Assembly (NCBI GenBank): GCA_963789005.1
Contig: CAWBIZ010000009.1
Location: 124,001 to 188,000, forward strand
Direction of reading: 5' to 3'
Source of the DNA: DASSUW01 sp963789005
Lineage (GTDB): Bacteria > Actinomycetota > Thermoleophilia > Solirubrobacterales > Solirubrobacteraceae
DNA: 64,000 nucleotides
Shown: positions 17,675 to 25,636 of the stretch, piece after piece
How the letters are laid out: each line of letters opens with the position of its first letter
How positions within the stretch are numbered: position 1 is the first letter of the stretch
Translations under genes and position numbers: made by a program
The notes under the pieces: model-generated
The model's database searches: none
What the model was told of the DNA's origin: nothing
What the model saw: only the letters and a program-made list of their open reading frames with translations

Positions 17675-19164
17675 CACGACGAACCGTAGCCGCCGCCGCC
17701 GGGCGTGCGGATCGTGATCGTGTCCCCGGGCTCGAGCGTCACGCGGGCCTTGGGACCGAGCGGGCGGCGGTTGAGGCGGTTCGTGCCGGGCTTGCCCTCG
17801 GCGCCCCCGGCGGCGCCGCGGGGCGGGTGGCGGCGGCGATCGGAGAGGATCGAGGCCTCGCAGGGCTCGAGCGCCGTGATCGCCCGGATCACGCCGTCCC
17901 CGCCCGGGTGGTGCCCCTCTCCCCCGCTCCCCGCCCGCAGCGCGTAGCGCTCGACGCGCAGCGGGTAGGCGGCCTCGAGCGCCTCGACCGGCGTGTTGAG
18001 CGTGTTCGACATCGCCACGTGGACGGCCGACGGCCCCGGGCCTGCCGGCGAGCCGCCCTGGCCGCCGCCGATCGTCTCGTAGTAGGTGAAGCGCGGCGAG
18101 CCGAACGTGAGGTTGTTCATCGTCCCCTGACCCTGGGCGGGCGCGTCGACCGCCTGGCCGAAGGCGCGCAGCAGGCAGTCGGCGATCCGGCTCGAGGTCT
18201 CGACGTTGCCGGCGACGACGGCCGCCGGGCGCCGGGCGTTGACGAGCGAGCCCTCGGGCGCGGTGACCGTGAGCGGGGCGTAGGCGCCGCCAGAGGCGGG
18301 CGCGTCGGGGTCGGCGATCACCCGCAGCACGAAGCAGCAGGCGGAGACGGTGACCGCGAGCGGGCAGTTGAGGTTGCCGCGGTGGGCGCCGGCCGTGCCC
18401 GCGAAGTCGACCCGGATCTCGTCGCCGTCGATCTCGACCGCGGCGCGCAGCTCGAGGTCGCCCTCGGCCGCCTCGACGGTCTCGGTGGCCTCGTAGCGCC
18501 CATCGGGCATCTGCGCGATCGCCGCGCGCGTGCGCCGCTCGGCGTAGTCCCAGACCTCGCCGCACGCCGCGCGCCACCACCCGCCGCTGCGCCGCGCGTG
18601 CAGCTCGCCGACGCGGCGCTCGGCGAGCCGGTGCACGGCGAGCTGGGCGCGCAGGTCGCCGCGGCGCTCGTCGGGCGCGCGCGAGTTGGCGGCGATCAGG
18701 TCGATCAGGTCGTCGTGCAGGCGCGCCGGCGGCAGGATCAGCCCTTCCTGGTGCAGCTCGGTCGAGTCGGCCGGCATCGACGCCGCGGCCATGCCCCCGA
18801 CGTCGGCGTGGTGGGCGCGCGAGGCCGCCCAGCCGACCAGCGCGTCCTCGACGTGGATCGGCGACACGAGCGTGATGTCCGGCAGGTGCGAGCCGCCCAG
18901 GAACGGGTCGTTGAGCACCCAGACGTCGCCGGCGGCGACGTCGCGCTCGCGCACCGCGGCCACGGAGGCGGGCAGCGCGCCCAGGTGCACGGGGATGTGC
19001 TCGGCCTGGATGACCAGCCGGCCGTCGGGATCGAACAGCGCGGTCGAGCAGTCGCGCCGCTCCTTGATGTTGGGCGACAGCGCGCTGTGGATGAGCGCCG
19101 TGCCCATCTCCTCCGCGATCCCCCGAAGCGACCCGACCGCGACCTGGAGCTCGGCGGGGTTCAC
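17674..19164 (-). CDS. hyuB: Hydantoinase B/oxoprolinase family protein
   Basis: Beta-subunit type of the ATP-dependent hydantoinase/5-oxoprolinase/acetone carboxylase superfamily. The 496-residue protein contains SALSPNIKERRDCSTALFD, HIPVHLGALP, NDPFLGGSHLPDITLV and RAHHADVGGMAAASMP (metal-ligand histidines), and ends in the typical LEPGDTITIRTPGGGGYG. GTG 19164 overlaps the hyuA stop (GTGA); the long open frame upstream is only the shadow of hyuA. Works with the HyuA subunit encoded just before it. Confidence 0.93.
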   Translation of the reverse strand: MNPAELQVAVGSLRGIAEEMGTALIHSALSPNIKERRDCSTALFDPDGRLVIQAEHIPVHLGALPASVAAVRERDVAAGDVWVLNDPFLGGSHLPDITLVSPIHVEDALVGWAASRAHHADVGGMAAASMPADSTELHQEGLILPPARLHDDLIDLIAANSRAPDERRGDLRAQLAVHRLAERRVGELHARRSGGWWRAACGEVWDYAERRTRAAIAQMPDGRYEATETVEAAEGDLELRAAVEIDGDEIRVDFAGTAGAHRGNLNCPLAVTVSACCFVLRVIADPDAPASGGAYAPLTVTAPEGSLVNARRPAAVVAGNVETSSRIADCLLRAFGQAVDAPAQGQGTMNNLTFGSPRFTYYETIGGGQGGSPAGPGPSAVHVAMSNTLNTPVEALEAAYPLRVERYALRAGSGGEGHHPGGDGVIRAITALEPCEASILSDRRRHPPRGAAGGAEGKPGTNRLNRRPLGPKARVTLEPGDTITIRTPGGGGYGSS

Positions 19165-21134
19165 GTGCTCACCTCGGGCGCGGCCCTCTGCTCGGCGGCC
19201 GTCAGAACGACCTCGAGGCGGAGCACTCCGTGGTCGTCGGCTTCGCCGGCCCAGCCGGGCGGCACCAGGCACGTGGTCTCGGGGAACTCGACGATCGCCG
19301 GGCCGGTGACCGTGGCGCCGGGCGGCAGGCCGCGGCCGGTGAGCACCTCGGCCTCGACCTCGTCGCCGTCCCAGCGGATCGCTCGCCGGCTGCGCTCGAC
19401 GTCGCCGGTGGCGGTGACGGTGACCGCCGCGCCCGGCGCGACGGCGGCGGCGCGCAGCGTGACCAGCTCGACCGACCGCTCGCGGTCGGCATGGCCGTAG
19501 CGGCGCTCGTGCTCGGCGTGGAAGGCGTCCTCGAGCTCCGCGGCGTCCTCGAACGGCACCAGCAGCTCGAACGCCTGGCCGGCGTAGCGCAGGTCGGCGG
19601 CGGCGCGCACCCGCTCGCCGTCGCGAGCGGCGGCCAGCTCGGCGACGACGCGGTCGAGATCGGCGGCATCGGCGAGCGGCGTGAGTAGGCTGCGGGACGC
19701 GTCGCGGCGCCGCTCGGCGGCGGCCAGCCCGACGGCCGACAGGACGCCGCTGGCCGGCAGGCACAGCACGCGCCGGGCACCGAGCTGGGCGGCGAGCTCG
19801 CACGCGTGCAGCGGTCCCGCGCCGCCGAACGCGATCAGCGTGGCGCCCGCGGGGTCGTGGCCGCGCTCGACCGACACGACGCGCAGCGCCTGGACCATCG
19901 CGTTCACCGCCACGGCGACGACGCCTTCGGCGGCTTCCGCGGCCGACCCCACGTCCAACCGCTCCAGTGCGACGCGGGCGGCGTCGAGGTCGAGCCGCAG
20001 GTCGGCGGCGATCGGCGACGCGGCCGGCAGGCGGCCGAGCACGAGATTGGCGTCGGTGACCGTCGGCTGCTCGCCGCCGCGGCCATAGCAGGCCGGGCCG
20101 GGGTCGGCGCCCGCGCTCTGCGGCCCGACGCGCAGCGCCCCGCCGCTGTCGACCCACGCGATCGAGCCGCCGCCGGCGCTGACCGTGTGGATGTCGACCA
20201 TCGGCAGCCGCACCGGCAGGCCGGCGACGGCTCGCTGCACGGTGAGGTCGGACTCGCCGCCGCCCTCGGCGAGGAAGAACGTGTCGCAGCTCGTGCCGCC
20301 CATGTCGAAGCCCAGCGCGGGCGGCTCGCCGACGATCCGCGCCGCCACCGCGCCGCCGGCGGGGCCGGAGAGCAGCATGGCGGCAGGGTGGGCGGCGGCC
20401 TGCTCGAGCGTCGCGACCCCGCCGGAGGAGAGCATCACGTGCGGCTCCGGCAGCCCGACCGCCGCCGTGGCCTCGCGCAGCCGGCCGAGGTAGCGGCCGG
20501 TGGGCGGGCCGAGCGCGGCGTCGACGGTCGCGGTCGTCGCACGCTCGAACTCGCGCACCTCGGCGGCCACCTCGTGCGAGGCGACGACGAACGCATCCGG
20601 CAGCGCCTCGCGCAGGATCTCGGCCACCCGCGCCTCGTGCGACGGGTCGCGGAACGCGAACAGCAGGCACACGGCAACGGCCTCCACGCGAGCCCGCGCG
20701 AGCCGCTTCGCCGCCCGCCCCACGCTCGCCTCGTCGAGCGCCCGGATGACGTCGTGCGGCCCCATCCGCTCGTCGACCTCCACGCACAGCCGGCGCGGCA
20801 CGACGGGCGGGGTCGGCGCCTCGTGCAGCCGGTACAGGCTCGGACGGGCCTGGCGGCCCAGGAACAGCAGGTCGCGGAAGCCCTTGGTGGTGACGAGCGC
20901 CGTGCGCGCCAGGCGGCGCTCGAGCAGCGCATTGGTCGCGACCGTGGAGCCGTGCACGAAGTGGGTGACGTCGCCGGGCCCGACACCGGCACGCTCGAGC
21001 ACCTCGCGCGCCGCCGCCACCACGCCCTCCTCCTGGCGCGCGGTGCTCAGGACCTTGGCCGTGACCATGTCGTCGGGCCCGACCAGCACGGCGTCGGTGA
21101 ACGTGCCGCCCACGTCGACGCCGAGCGCCCTCAC
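19161..21134 (-). CDS. hyuA: Hydantoinase/oxoprolinase family protein, subunit A
   Basis: ATP-binding subunit of the hydantoinase/oxoprolinase superfamily (actin-like ATPase fold). 657 residues. Seen: the phosphate loop MRALGVDVGGTFTDAVLV, FVHGSTVATNALLERR, GFDMGGTSCDTFFL, VSAGGGSIAWVDSGGALRVGPQSAGADPGPACYG and TLIAFGGAGPLHACELA. GTG start at 21134 follows a TACGCT hexamer by 7 bases, so the operon hyuA-hyuB-rpiB-like may start leaderless here. Substrate (hydantoin, 5-oxoproline or other cyclic amide) is not resolvable. Confidence 0.94.
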   Translation of the reverse strand: MRALGVDVGGTFTDAVLVGPDDMVTAKVLSTARQEEGVVAAAREVLERAGVGPGDVTHFVHGSTVATNALLERRLARTALVTTKGFRDLLFLGRQARPSLYRLHEAPTPPVVPRRLCVEVDERMGPHDVIRALDEASVGRAAKRLARARVEAVAVCLLFAFRDPSHEARVAEILREALPDAFVVASHEVAAEVREFERATTATVDAALGPPTGRYLGRLREATAAVGLPEPHVMLSSGGVATLEQAAAHPAAMLLSGPAGGAVAARIVGEPPALGFDMGGTSCDTFFLAEGGGESDLTVQRAVAGLPVRLPMVDIHTVSAGGGSIAWVDSGGALRVGPQSAGADPGPACYGRGGEQPTVTDANLVLGRLPAASPIAADLRLDLDAARVALERLDVGSAAEAAEGVVAVAVNAMVQALRVVSVERGHDPAGATLIAFGGAGPLHACELAAQLGARRVLCLPASGVLSAVGLAAAERRRDASRSLLTPLADAADLDRVVAELAAARDGERVRAAADLRYAGQAFELLVPFEDAAELEDAFHAEHERRYGHADRERSVELVTLRAAAVAPGAAVTVTATGDVERSRRAIRWDGDEVEAEVLTGRGLPPGATVTGPAIVEFPETTCLVPPGWAGEADDHGVLRLEVVLTAAEQRAAPEVST

Positions 21135-21149
21135 GGCTGGAAGCGTAGG

Positions 21150-22019
21150 TCAGCGCGCCGCGGTGAGGCGTCCAAGCAGCCGAGCGGCGGTCGAGGGCCG
21201 CGGCGGTCGCCAGACCCAACGCTGCTCGAACGGCCACGCGTACACCGGGGAGCCGTCGCGGATCAGATCCACCAGGCCCGGCTGCTCGAGCTCCCGCGCC
21301 GACCACACGTAGAGCCGCTGCAGGCGCGGTCCGATCACGCTGTAGTCGAGCAGCCGGCCGAAGCCGCGCTCGATGTCGAGGTACGTCTCGATCGGCCAGG
21401 TGGCCGGGTAGCGGCGCGGGAGCACGCGGCCGAGCGAGAGGAACGTCCCGGCCATGCCGAGGCGCGGGTCGCCGAGCACCCTGCCCAGCGGAGCGAAGCG
21501 TCCCAGCGACAGGCGCGGCGCCGCCGCGAGCGCGTGCGCGTAGAGCACGCGCAGCAGCACGACGTTCATGAAGAAGCGCTCGACCTCGTTCTCGGCCCGG
21601 GCGAGGTCACGGTGCTCGAGGTACGCGGCGACGACGCTGGCGTTGTGCGCCCGGTACCAGTTCCGTGCCGTCGGCCGCTCGACGAACCTCGTCCCCAGCT
21701 CGATCGTCGAGGACGAAGGCTCGCCTCCGAGGCCGCCGTTGCGCGCGACCGTCTCGCAGGTGTCACGCAGGATGCGCTCGTTGATGGCTCTCCACCACGG
21801 GCTTCCCGGGGGTGTCGCCGTCAGCGGGTTCAGTACCCCGCGGTTGAGCTGCCAGCGCATGAACGACAAGGCCGCCCGGCGGAACGGCAGGTGCTGCGGC
21901 GCGCGGCCGTACGGGCCGCGGTAGGTCACCGACAGCAGCGCCAGGCGACCGGCGGGATCGTCGCGCGTCGCCTCGACCTGGGCGGCCGCGCGCTCCGCGG
22001 CAGATGGCCCCTGGATCAC
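21150..22019 (-). CDS. Conserved hypothetical protein coupled to an FAD oxidoreductase
   Basis: 289 residues, no signal peptide, mostly helical with aromatic and Arg-rich segments (RNWYRAHNASVVAAYLEHRDLARAEN is split by basic turns). I recognise no catalytic motif or family. GTG 22019 overlaps the stop of the upstream FAD oxidoreductase (GTGA), which itself overlaps a glycosyltransferase gene, so all three are one translation-coupled unit and probably one lipid- or glycan-related pathway. Confidence 0.7.
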   Translation of the reverse strand: MIQGPSAAERAAAQVEATRDDPAGRLALLSVTYRGPYGRAPQHLPFRRAALSFMRWQLNRGVLNPLTATPPGSPWWRAINERILRDTCETVARNGGLGGEPSSSTIELGTRFVERPTARNWYRAHNASVVAAYLEHRDLARAENEVERFFMNVVLLRVLYAHALAAAPRLSLGRFAPLGRVLGDPRLGMAGTFLSLGRVLPRRYPATWPIETYLDIERGFGRLLDYSVIGPRLQRLYVWSARELEQPGLVDLIRDGSPVYAWPFEQRWVWRPPRPSTAARLLGRLTAAR

Positions 22020-23320
22020 GCCAGCACGGCCGTCGCCGCCTGCTCCCCGAGCCGGACGGCGTAGTTGGTGCCGCGATCCTCGGGATAGACCTGCGTCGTG
22101 TTCGCCAGCACGAGGCCCTGGATAGGTGTCTGCAGCGGAGGGATCCGCTGGTGGTAGCCGACGGTGACGATCGGCTGGGCGGCGGGCTCGCGGTGCAGCC
22201 ACGAGGCTCGCACCCACGAGCGGTCGAACGCCGGGTTGACCGTCCGCAGGCCTGGCGTGTACCGCTCCAGCAGGGCGTCGGCGTCCAGCGAGAGCAGCTC
22301 GTGGCCGTGCTCGAGGTAGTTGGCCACGTACAGGAAGCGGCGGCCCCCGTAGCGCTCAGGCTCGACGAAGTTCGTGTGCTCGACGAGGCCCACGAACGGG
22401 AGCGCGCGGTCGGCGACGTTGGTCCAGTAGTACGGGCTGAACCGGCGGTCGAGCTCGAGCAGCAGGCAGAGCGCGGCGAAGTACTCGATGTCCGGTTCGG
22501 GCAGGCCGGTCAGCTGCGCGAAGACGTCGTTCGGCACGGTCGCCAGCACGCGGTCGTAGCGCTCGGCGCCGGCGCGCTCAAAGGCGCGCGGGTCGTGCCC
22601 GGCCCGGAACGAGCCGGGCGCGCCGTATGTCACCTCCAGGCCCGGCTCGATCCGCACCGCCGGGCGGTCGATGAGCACGCGCCCGCCGCCGCCCTCGATC
22701 GACCGTGCGAGGACGGCGAACAGCGGCTCCCACGAGCGGCGCGGGTAGCCGAGGCGCTCCTCGCGCGCGTCCTCGCCGCGGCGCAGCCGCAGCTTGCTCC
22801 AGAGCCACACCATCGCGATCTCGTCGGCGCGCGCGCCGAACTTCCCGCGCAGCATCGGGCCCCACACCTCGCGCCACGCGGCGCGCCCCATCCAGCGCTC
22901 GATCCATGCGCGCGCCGTCACGCCCTCGAACCGCGTCCGGTCGCCGAGCCGCTGGAGCGCGACGGCGGCGACGCCCATGCGAACCCGATCCACGGGCGGC
23001 AGCGGGCGGAAGCGCAGCAGGTCGCCGGGGGTGGTGAACGGCCACTGGCGCCCGTGGGCGAACATCGCGACGCTCGACGGCCGCCACTCGAGCTCGTCCG
23101 GCATCCCCAGCTCGTCGTAGAGCGCGGCGATGTGGCGGTCGGAGGTGAAGAGATGGTGGTAGTAGCGCTCCAGCCGGTGGCCGCCGCCGACGTCGATCGT
23201 GGCTGCCTGCCCGCCGAGCCCCGGCCACCGCTCGTAGACGTCGACGGCGTGGCCCGCCTGGGTGAAGCGGTGAGCGGCCACGAGCCCGGCGACGCCCGCG
23301 CCGATCACGGCGACTCTCAC
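22016..23320 (-). CDS. FAD-dependent oxidoreductase (amine oxidase/protoporphyrinogen oxidase-like)
   Basis: 434 residues with the N-terminal Rossmann FAD motif VAVIGAGVAGLVAAHRFTQAGHAVDVYERWPGLGG split over the first 40 positions, followed by the GG doublet region and a C-terminal FAD-binding GLVLANTTQVYPEDRGTN. The ERYYHHLFTSD segment is seen in flavoproteins that sit next to glycosyltransferases in actinobacteria. Start GTG 23320 overlaps the glycosyltransferase stop. The natural substrate is unknown; a role in modifying a polyprenyl-linked sugar or isoprenoid is inference from context only. Confidence 0.85.
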   Translation of the reverse strand: MRVAVIGAGVAGLVAAHRFTQAGHAVDVYERWPGLGGQAATIDVGGGHRLERYYHHLFTSDRHIAALYDELGMPDELEWRPSSVAMFAHGRQWPFTTPGDLLRFRPLPPVDRVRMGVAAVALQRLGDRTRFEGVTARAWIERWMGRAAWREVWGPMLRGKFGARADEIAMVWLWSKLRLRRGEDAREERLGYPRRSWEPLFAVLARSIEGGGGRVLIDRPAVRIEPGLEVTYGAPGSFRAGHDPRAFERAGAERYDRVLATVPNDVFAQLTGLPEPDIEYFAALCLLLELDRRFSPYYWTNVADRALPFVGLVEHTNFVEPERYGGRRFLYVANYLEHGHELLSLDADALLERYTPGLRTVNPAFDRSWVRASWLHREPAAQPIVTVGYHQRIPPLQTPIQGLVLANTTQVYPEDRGTNYAVRLGEQAATAVLA

Positions 23321-24252
23321 GGGTCGAGGTTCGTCTTGTCGCGCACCACGTACAGCGGCCGGTGCTTGACCTCGTCGTAGATGCGGCCCACGTACTCGCC
23401 GATGATCCCCACGCAGATCAGCTGGATGCCGCCGAGCAGCAGGATGATCACGATCGCCGACGGCACGCCGCGGTCGTAGATGTTCGTGTAGCGAGCGACG
23501 ATCGTGAGCGGGATCGCAAGGAAGGCGAGCGCCGAGAACGCGAACCCGAGCAGCGTGGCGAACTGCAGCGGGCGGTGCGAGAAGCTCGTGATGGCGTCGA
23601 ACGAGAAGCGCACCATGCGGCGCAGCGAGTACTTCGTGCGGCCGGCGGCGCGGGCCTCGCGCTCGAAGGTCACCGCCGTCTGCGTGTAGCCGACCCACAC
23701 GCTCATCCCGCGCAGGAAGCGGTTGCGCTCCGGCATCGCCAGCAGGGCGTCGAGCGGCCGGCGGTCCATCAGCCGGAAGTCGCCCGACTCGGGCGTCAGG
23801 TCGATGTCGGCGAGGCTGCGGAACAGCCGGTAGAACCAGCTCGCCGTCGTGCGCTTGAACGCGGTCTCGCCGCGGCGCTCGCTGCGCACGGCGTAGACGA
23901 CGTCCGCGCCGTCGCGCCAGCGCGCGAGCATCTCCGGGATGACCTCGGGCGGGTCCTGCAGGTCGCCGTCGAGCATGACCACGACGTCGCCGCGGGCATG
24001 CTCGAGCGCCGCGGTCAGGGCGGCCTGGTGGCCGAAGCTGCGCGAGAGCGTGACGACCTTGACCCGCGCGTCGGCGTCCGCGAGGTCGGCGAGCGTGGCC
24101 GCGGTGCCGTCCTGGCTGCCGTCGTCCACGATCACCAGCTCGTACGGCACGTGCTCCAGCGCGGCGGTGACGCGAGCGTGGAAGGCCTCGACCGTGCCCT
24201 CCTCGTCGTGCATCGGCGCTGCGACGGAGACGAGTGTCGGCTCGCGGGGCAT
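23317..24252 (-). CDS. Glycosyltransferase family 2 with two C-terminal membrane segments (DPM1/GtrB-like)
   Basis: 311 residues. The GT-A domain shows VSVAAPMHDEEGTVEAF, ELVIVDDGSQDGT and VVVMLDGDLQDPPEVIP (DxD-type metal site), which fits transfer of a sugar to polyprenyl phosphate. Two membrane helices follow (about 232-254 and 267-290), as in GtrB and dolichyl-phosphate mannose synthase homologues of bacteria. The ATG is only 19 bases from the divergent proline dehydrogenase ATG, so promoters of the two genes must overlap. Confidence 0.93.
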   Translation of the reverse strand: MPREPTLVSVAAPMHDEEGTVEAFHARVTAALEHVPYELVIVDDGSQDGTAATLADLADADARVKVVTLSRSFGHQAALTAALEHARGDVVVMLDGDLQDPPEVIPEMLARWRDGADVVYAVRSERRGETAFKRTTASWFYRLFRSLADIDLTPESGDFRLMDRRPLDALLAMPERNRFLRGMSVWVGYTQTAVTFEREARAAGRTKYSLRRMVRFSFDAITSFSHRPLQFATLLGFAFSALAFLAIPLTIVARYTNIYDRGVPSAIVIILLLGGIQLICVGIIGEYVGRIYDEVKHRPLYVVRDKTNLDP

Positions 24253-24257
24253 CTCCG

Positions 24258-24264
24258 TAATGTT
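24258..24264. promoter_or_regulatory. Overlapping divergent -10 elements between glycosyltransferase and proline dehydrogenase genes
   Basis: The heptamer TAATGTT reads TAATGT on the plus strand, 8 bases before ATG 24272, and AACATT on the minus strand, 6 bases before ATG 24252. Both are acceptable -10 hexamers (T/A at position 2, T at position 6), so one symmetric site could drive two leaderless divergent transcripts. This also argues against the in-frame ATG at 24260 as the proline dehydrogenase start. Confidence 0.45.
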
Positions 24265-24271
24265 CCCGGAC

Positions 24272-25636
24272 ATGGTGGACGAGCGCGCCTTGGAGGCCGA
24301 GCTGCACGATGTGGGCGCGCGGCTGGCGCGCGCGATGCCGGTGACGCGCAACCCGCTGAAGGCATTCGACAACAAGGCCATGGACCTGGCGGCCCAGGAC
24401 GCCGAGCTGAAGGCCGCGCTGTTCCGGTTCGTCGACGTCGTGCCGGCCTGCCGGTCGCTCGAGGACCTCGCTCGCCACCTGACGGGATTCCTCGGCGAGG
24501 TCGAGAAGGGCCCGGCGCCGATCGCCGTCGCGATGCGGATGGGCAACACCAAGACCGGCCGCGCAGCGCTGGGCGCGGCCTCGGCCGCAGGGGTGCGCCA
24601 CATGGCCCATCGCTTCATCGTCGGCGAAGACCCGCGCGCCGCGCTCGGCGTCCTGCGCGACCTGTGGAAGGACGGCGTGGCGTCCTCGGTCGACCTGCTG
24701 GGCGAGGCGACCGTGACCTCGGCCGAGGCCCAGCGGTACGCCGACCGCTGCGCCGACGCGCTCGACACGCTCGTCGAGGCGGCCCGCCGGTGGCCGGAGC
24801 GGCCTGCGCTGGAGCTCGACTCGGCGGGAGCGCTGCCGCGCGCCAACCTGTCGGTCAAGGTGTCGGCGCTGACGCCGCTGCTGCGACCGGATGCGCCCGA
24901 GCGCGGAAAGCGCGACGCCGCCGACCGCCTGCGACCGCTGCTGCGCCGGGCTCACGAGCTCGGCGCGCACCTGCACATCGACATGGAGTCGATGGACTCC
25001 CGCGACGCCGTGCTCGAGCTCGTGCTGGAGCTGCTGGGCGAGGAGGAGTTCCGGGCCGGCCCGTCGGCGGGCCTCGTGCTCCAGGCGTACCTGCGCGACT
25101 CGCCCGCGACGCTCGACACGATCCTCGACTGGCTCGGCCGGGTCGAGCGTGCGCATCCGCTGACCGTGCGGCTCGTCAAGGGCGCGTACTGGGACCACGA
25201 GATCGTCCAGTCGCGCCAGCACGGGTGGGACACGCCGGTGTTCGACGTCAAGGCCGACTGCGACCTCAACTTCGAGGAGCTGACGCGCCGGCTGCTCGAC
25301 GCGCGGGCGGGTGGGGACGGTGTCAGGGTCGCGATCGCCTCCCACAACCTGCGCTCGGTCAGCCACGCGATCGCGTACAGCCGGCTGTCCGGCGGCTCGG
25401 ACGCCGACCTCGAGATGCAGGTGCTCCGGGGCCTCGGCGATCCGCTGCAGACCGCGATCGCCCGGCAGGGCCTGCGCGTGCGGACCTACTGCCCGGTCGG
25501 CGACCTCGTGGCCGGCATGGCGTATCTCGTGCGGCGGCTGCTGGAGAACACGTCCAACGAGTCGTTCCTGGCCGAGCAGGCCAAGGGCGTCGCCTTGGAC
25601 GCGCTGCTCGCGCGACCGGAGCCGTCCGCAGCGTGA
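24272..25636 (+). CDS. putA1: Proline dehydrogenase (PutA PRODH-domain type)
   Basis: Oxidises proline to pyrroline-5-carboxylate with FAD, passing electrons to the quinone pool. The 454-residue protein has a helical N-terminal region then the (beta/alpha)8 PRODH barrel: LSVKVSAL, HLHIDMES, LVLQAYLRDS, RLVKGAYWDHEI and the IASHNLRS and RTYCPVGD segments seen in the PRODH half of PutA. Start chosen at ATG 24272 (see the -10 element). Its stop overlaps the next gene's GTG, splitting PutA functions over two coupled genes. Confidence 0.93.
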   Translation: MVDERALEAELHDVGARLARAMPVTRNPLKAFDNKAMDLAAQDAELKAALFRFVDVVPACRSLEDLARHLTGFLGEVEKGPAPIAVAMRMGNTKTGRAALGAASAAGVRHMAHRFIVGEDPRAALGVLRDLWKDGVASSVDLLGEATVTSAEAQRYADRCADALDTLVEAARRWPERPALELDSAGALPRANLSVKVSALTPLLRPDAPERGKRDAADRLRPLLRRAHELGAHLHIDMESMDSRDAVLELVLELLGEEEFRAGPSAGLVLQAYLRDSPATLDTILDWLGRVERAHPLTVRLVKGAYWDHEIVQSRQHGWDTPVFDVKADCDLNFEELTRRLLDARAGGDGVRVAIASHNLRSVSHAIAYSRLSGGSDADLEMQVLRGLGDPLQTAIARQGLRVRTYCPVGDLVAGMAYLVRRLLENTSNESFLAEQAKGVALDALLARPEPSAA

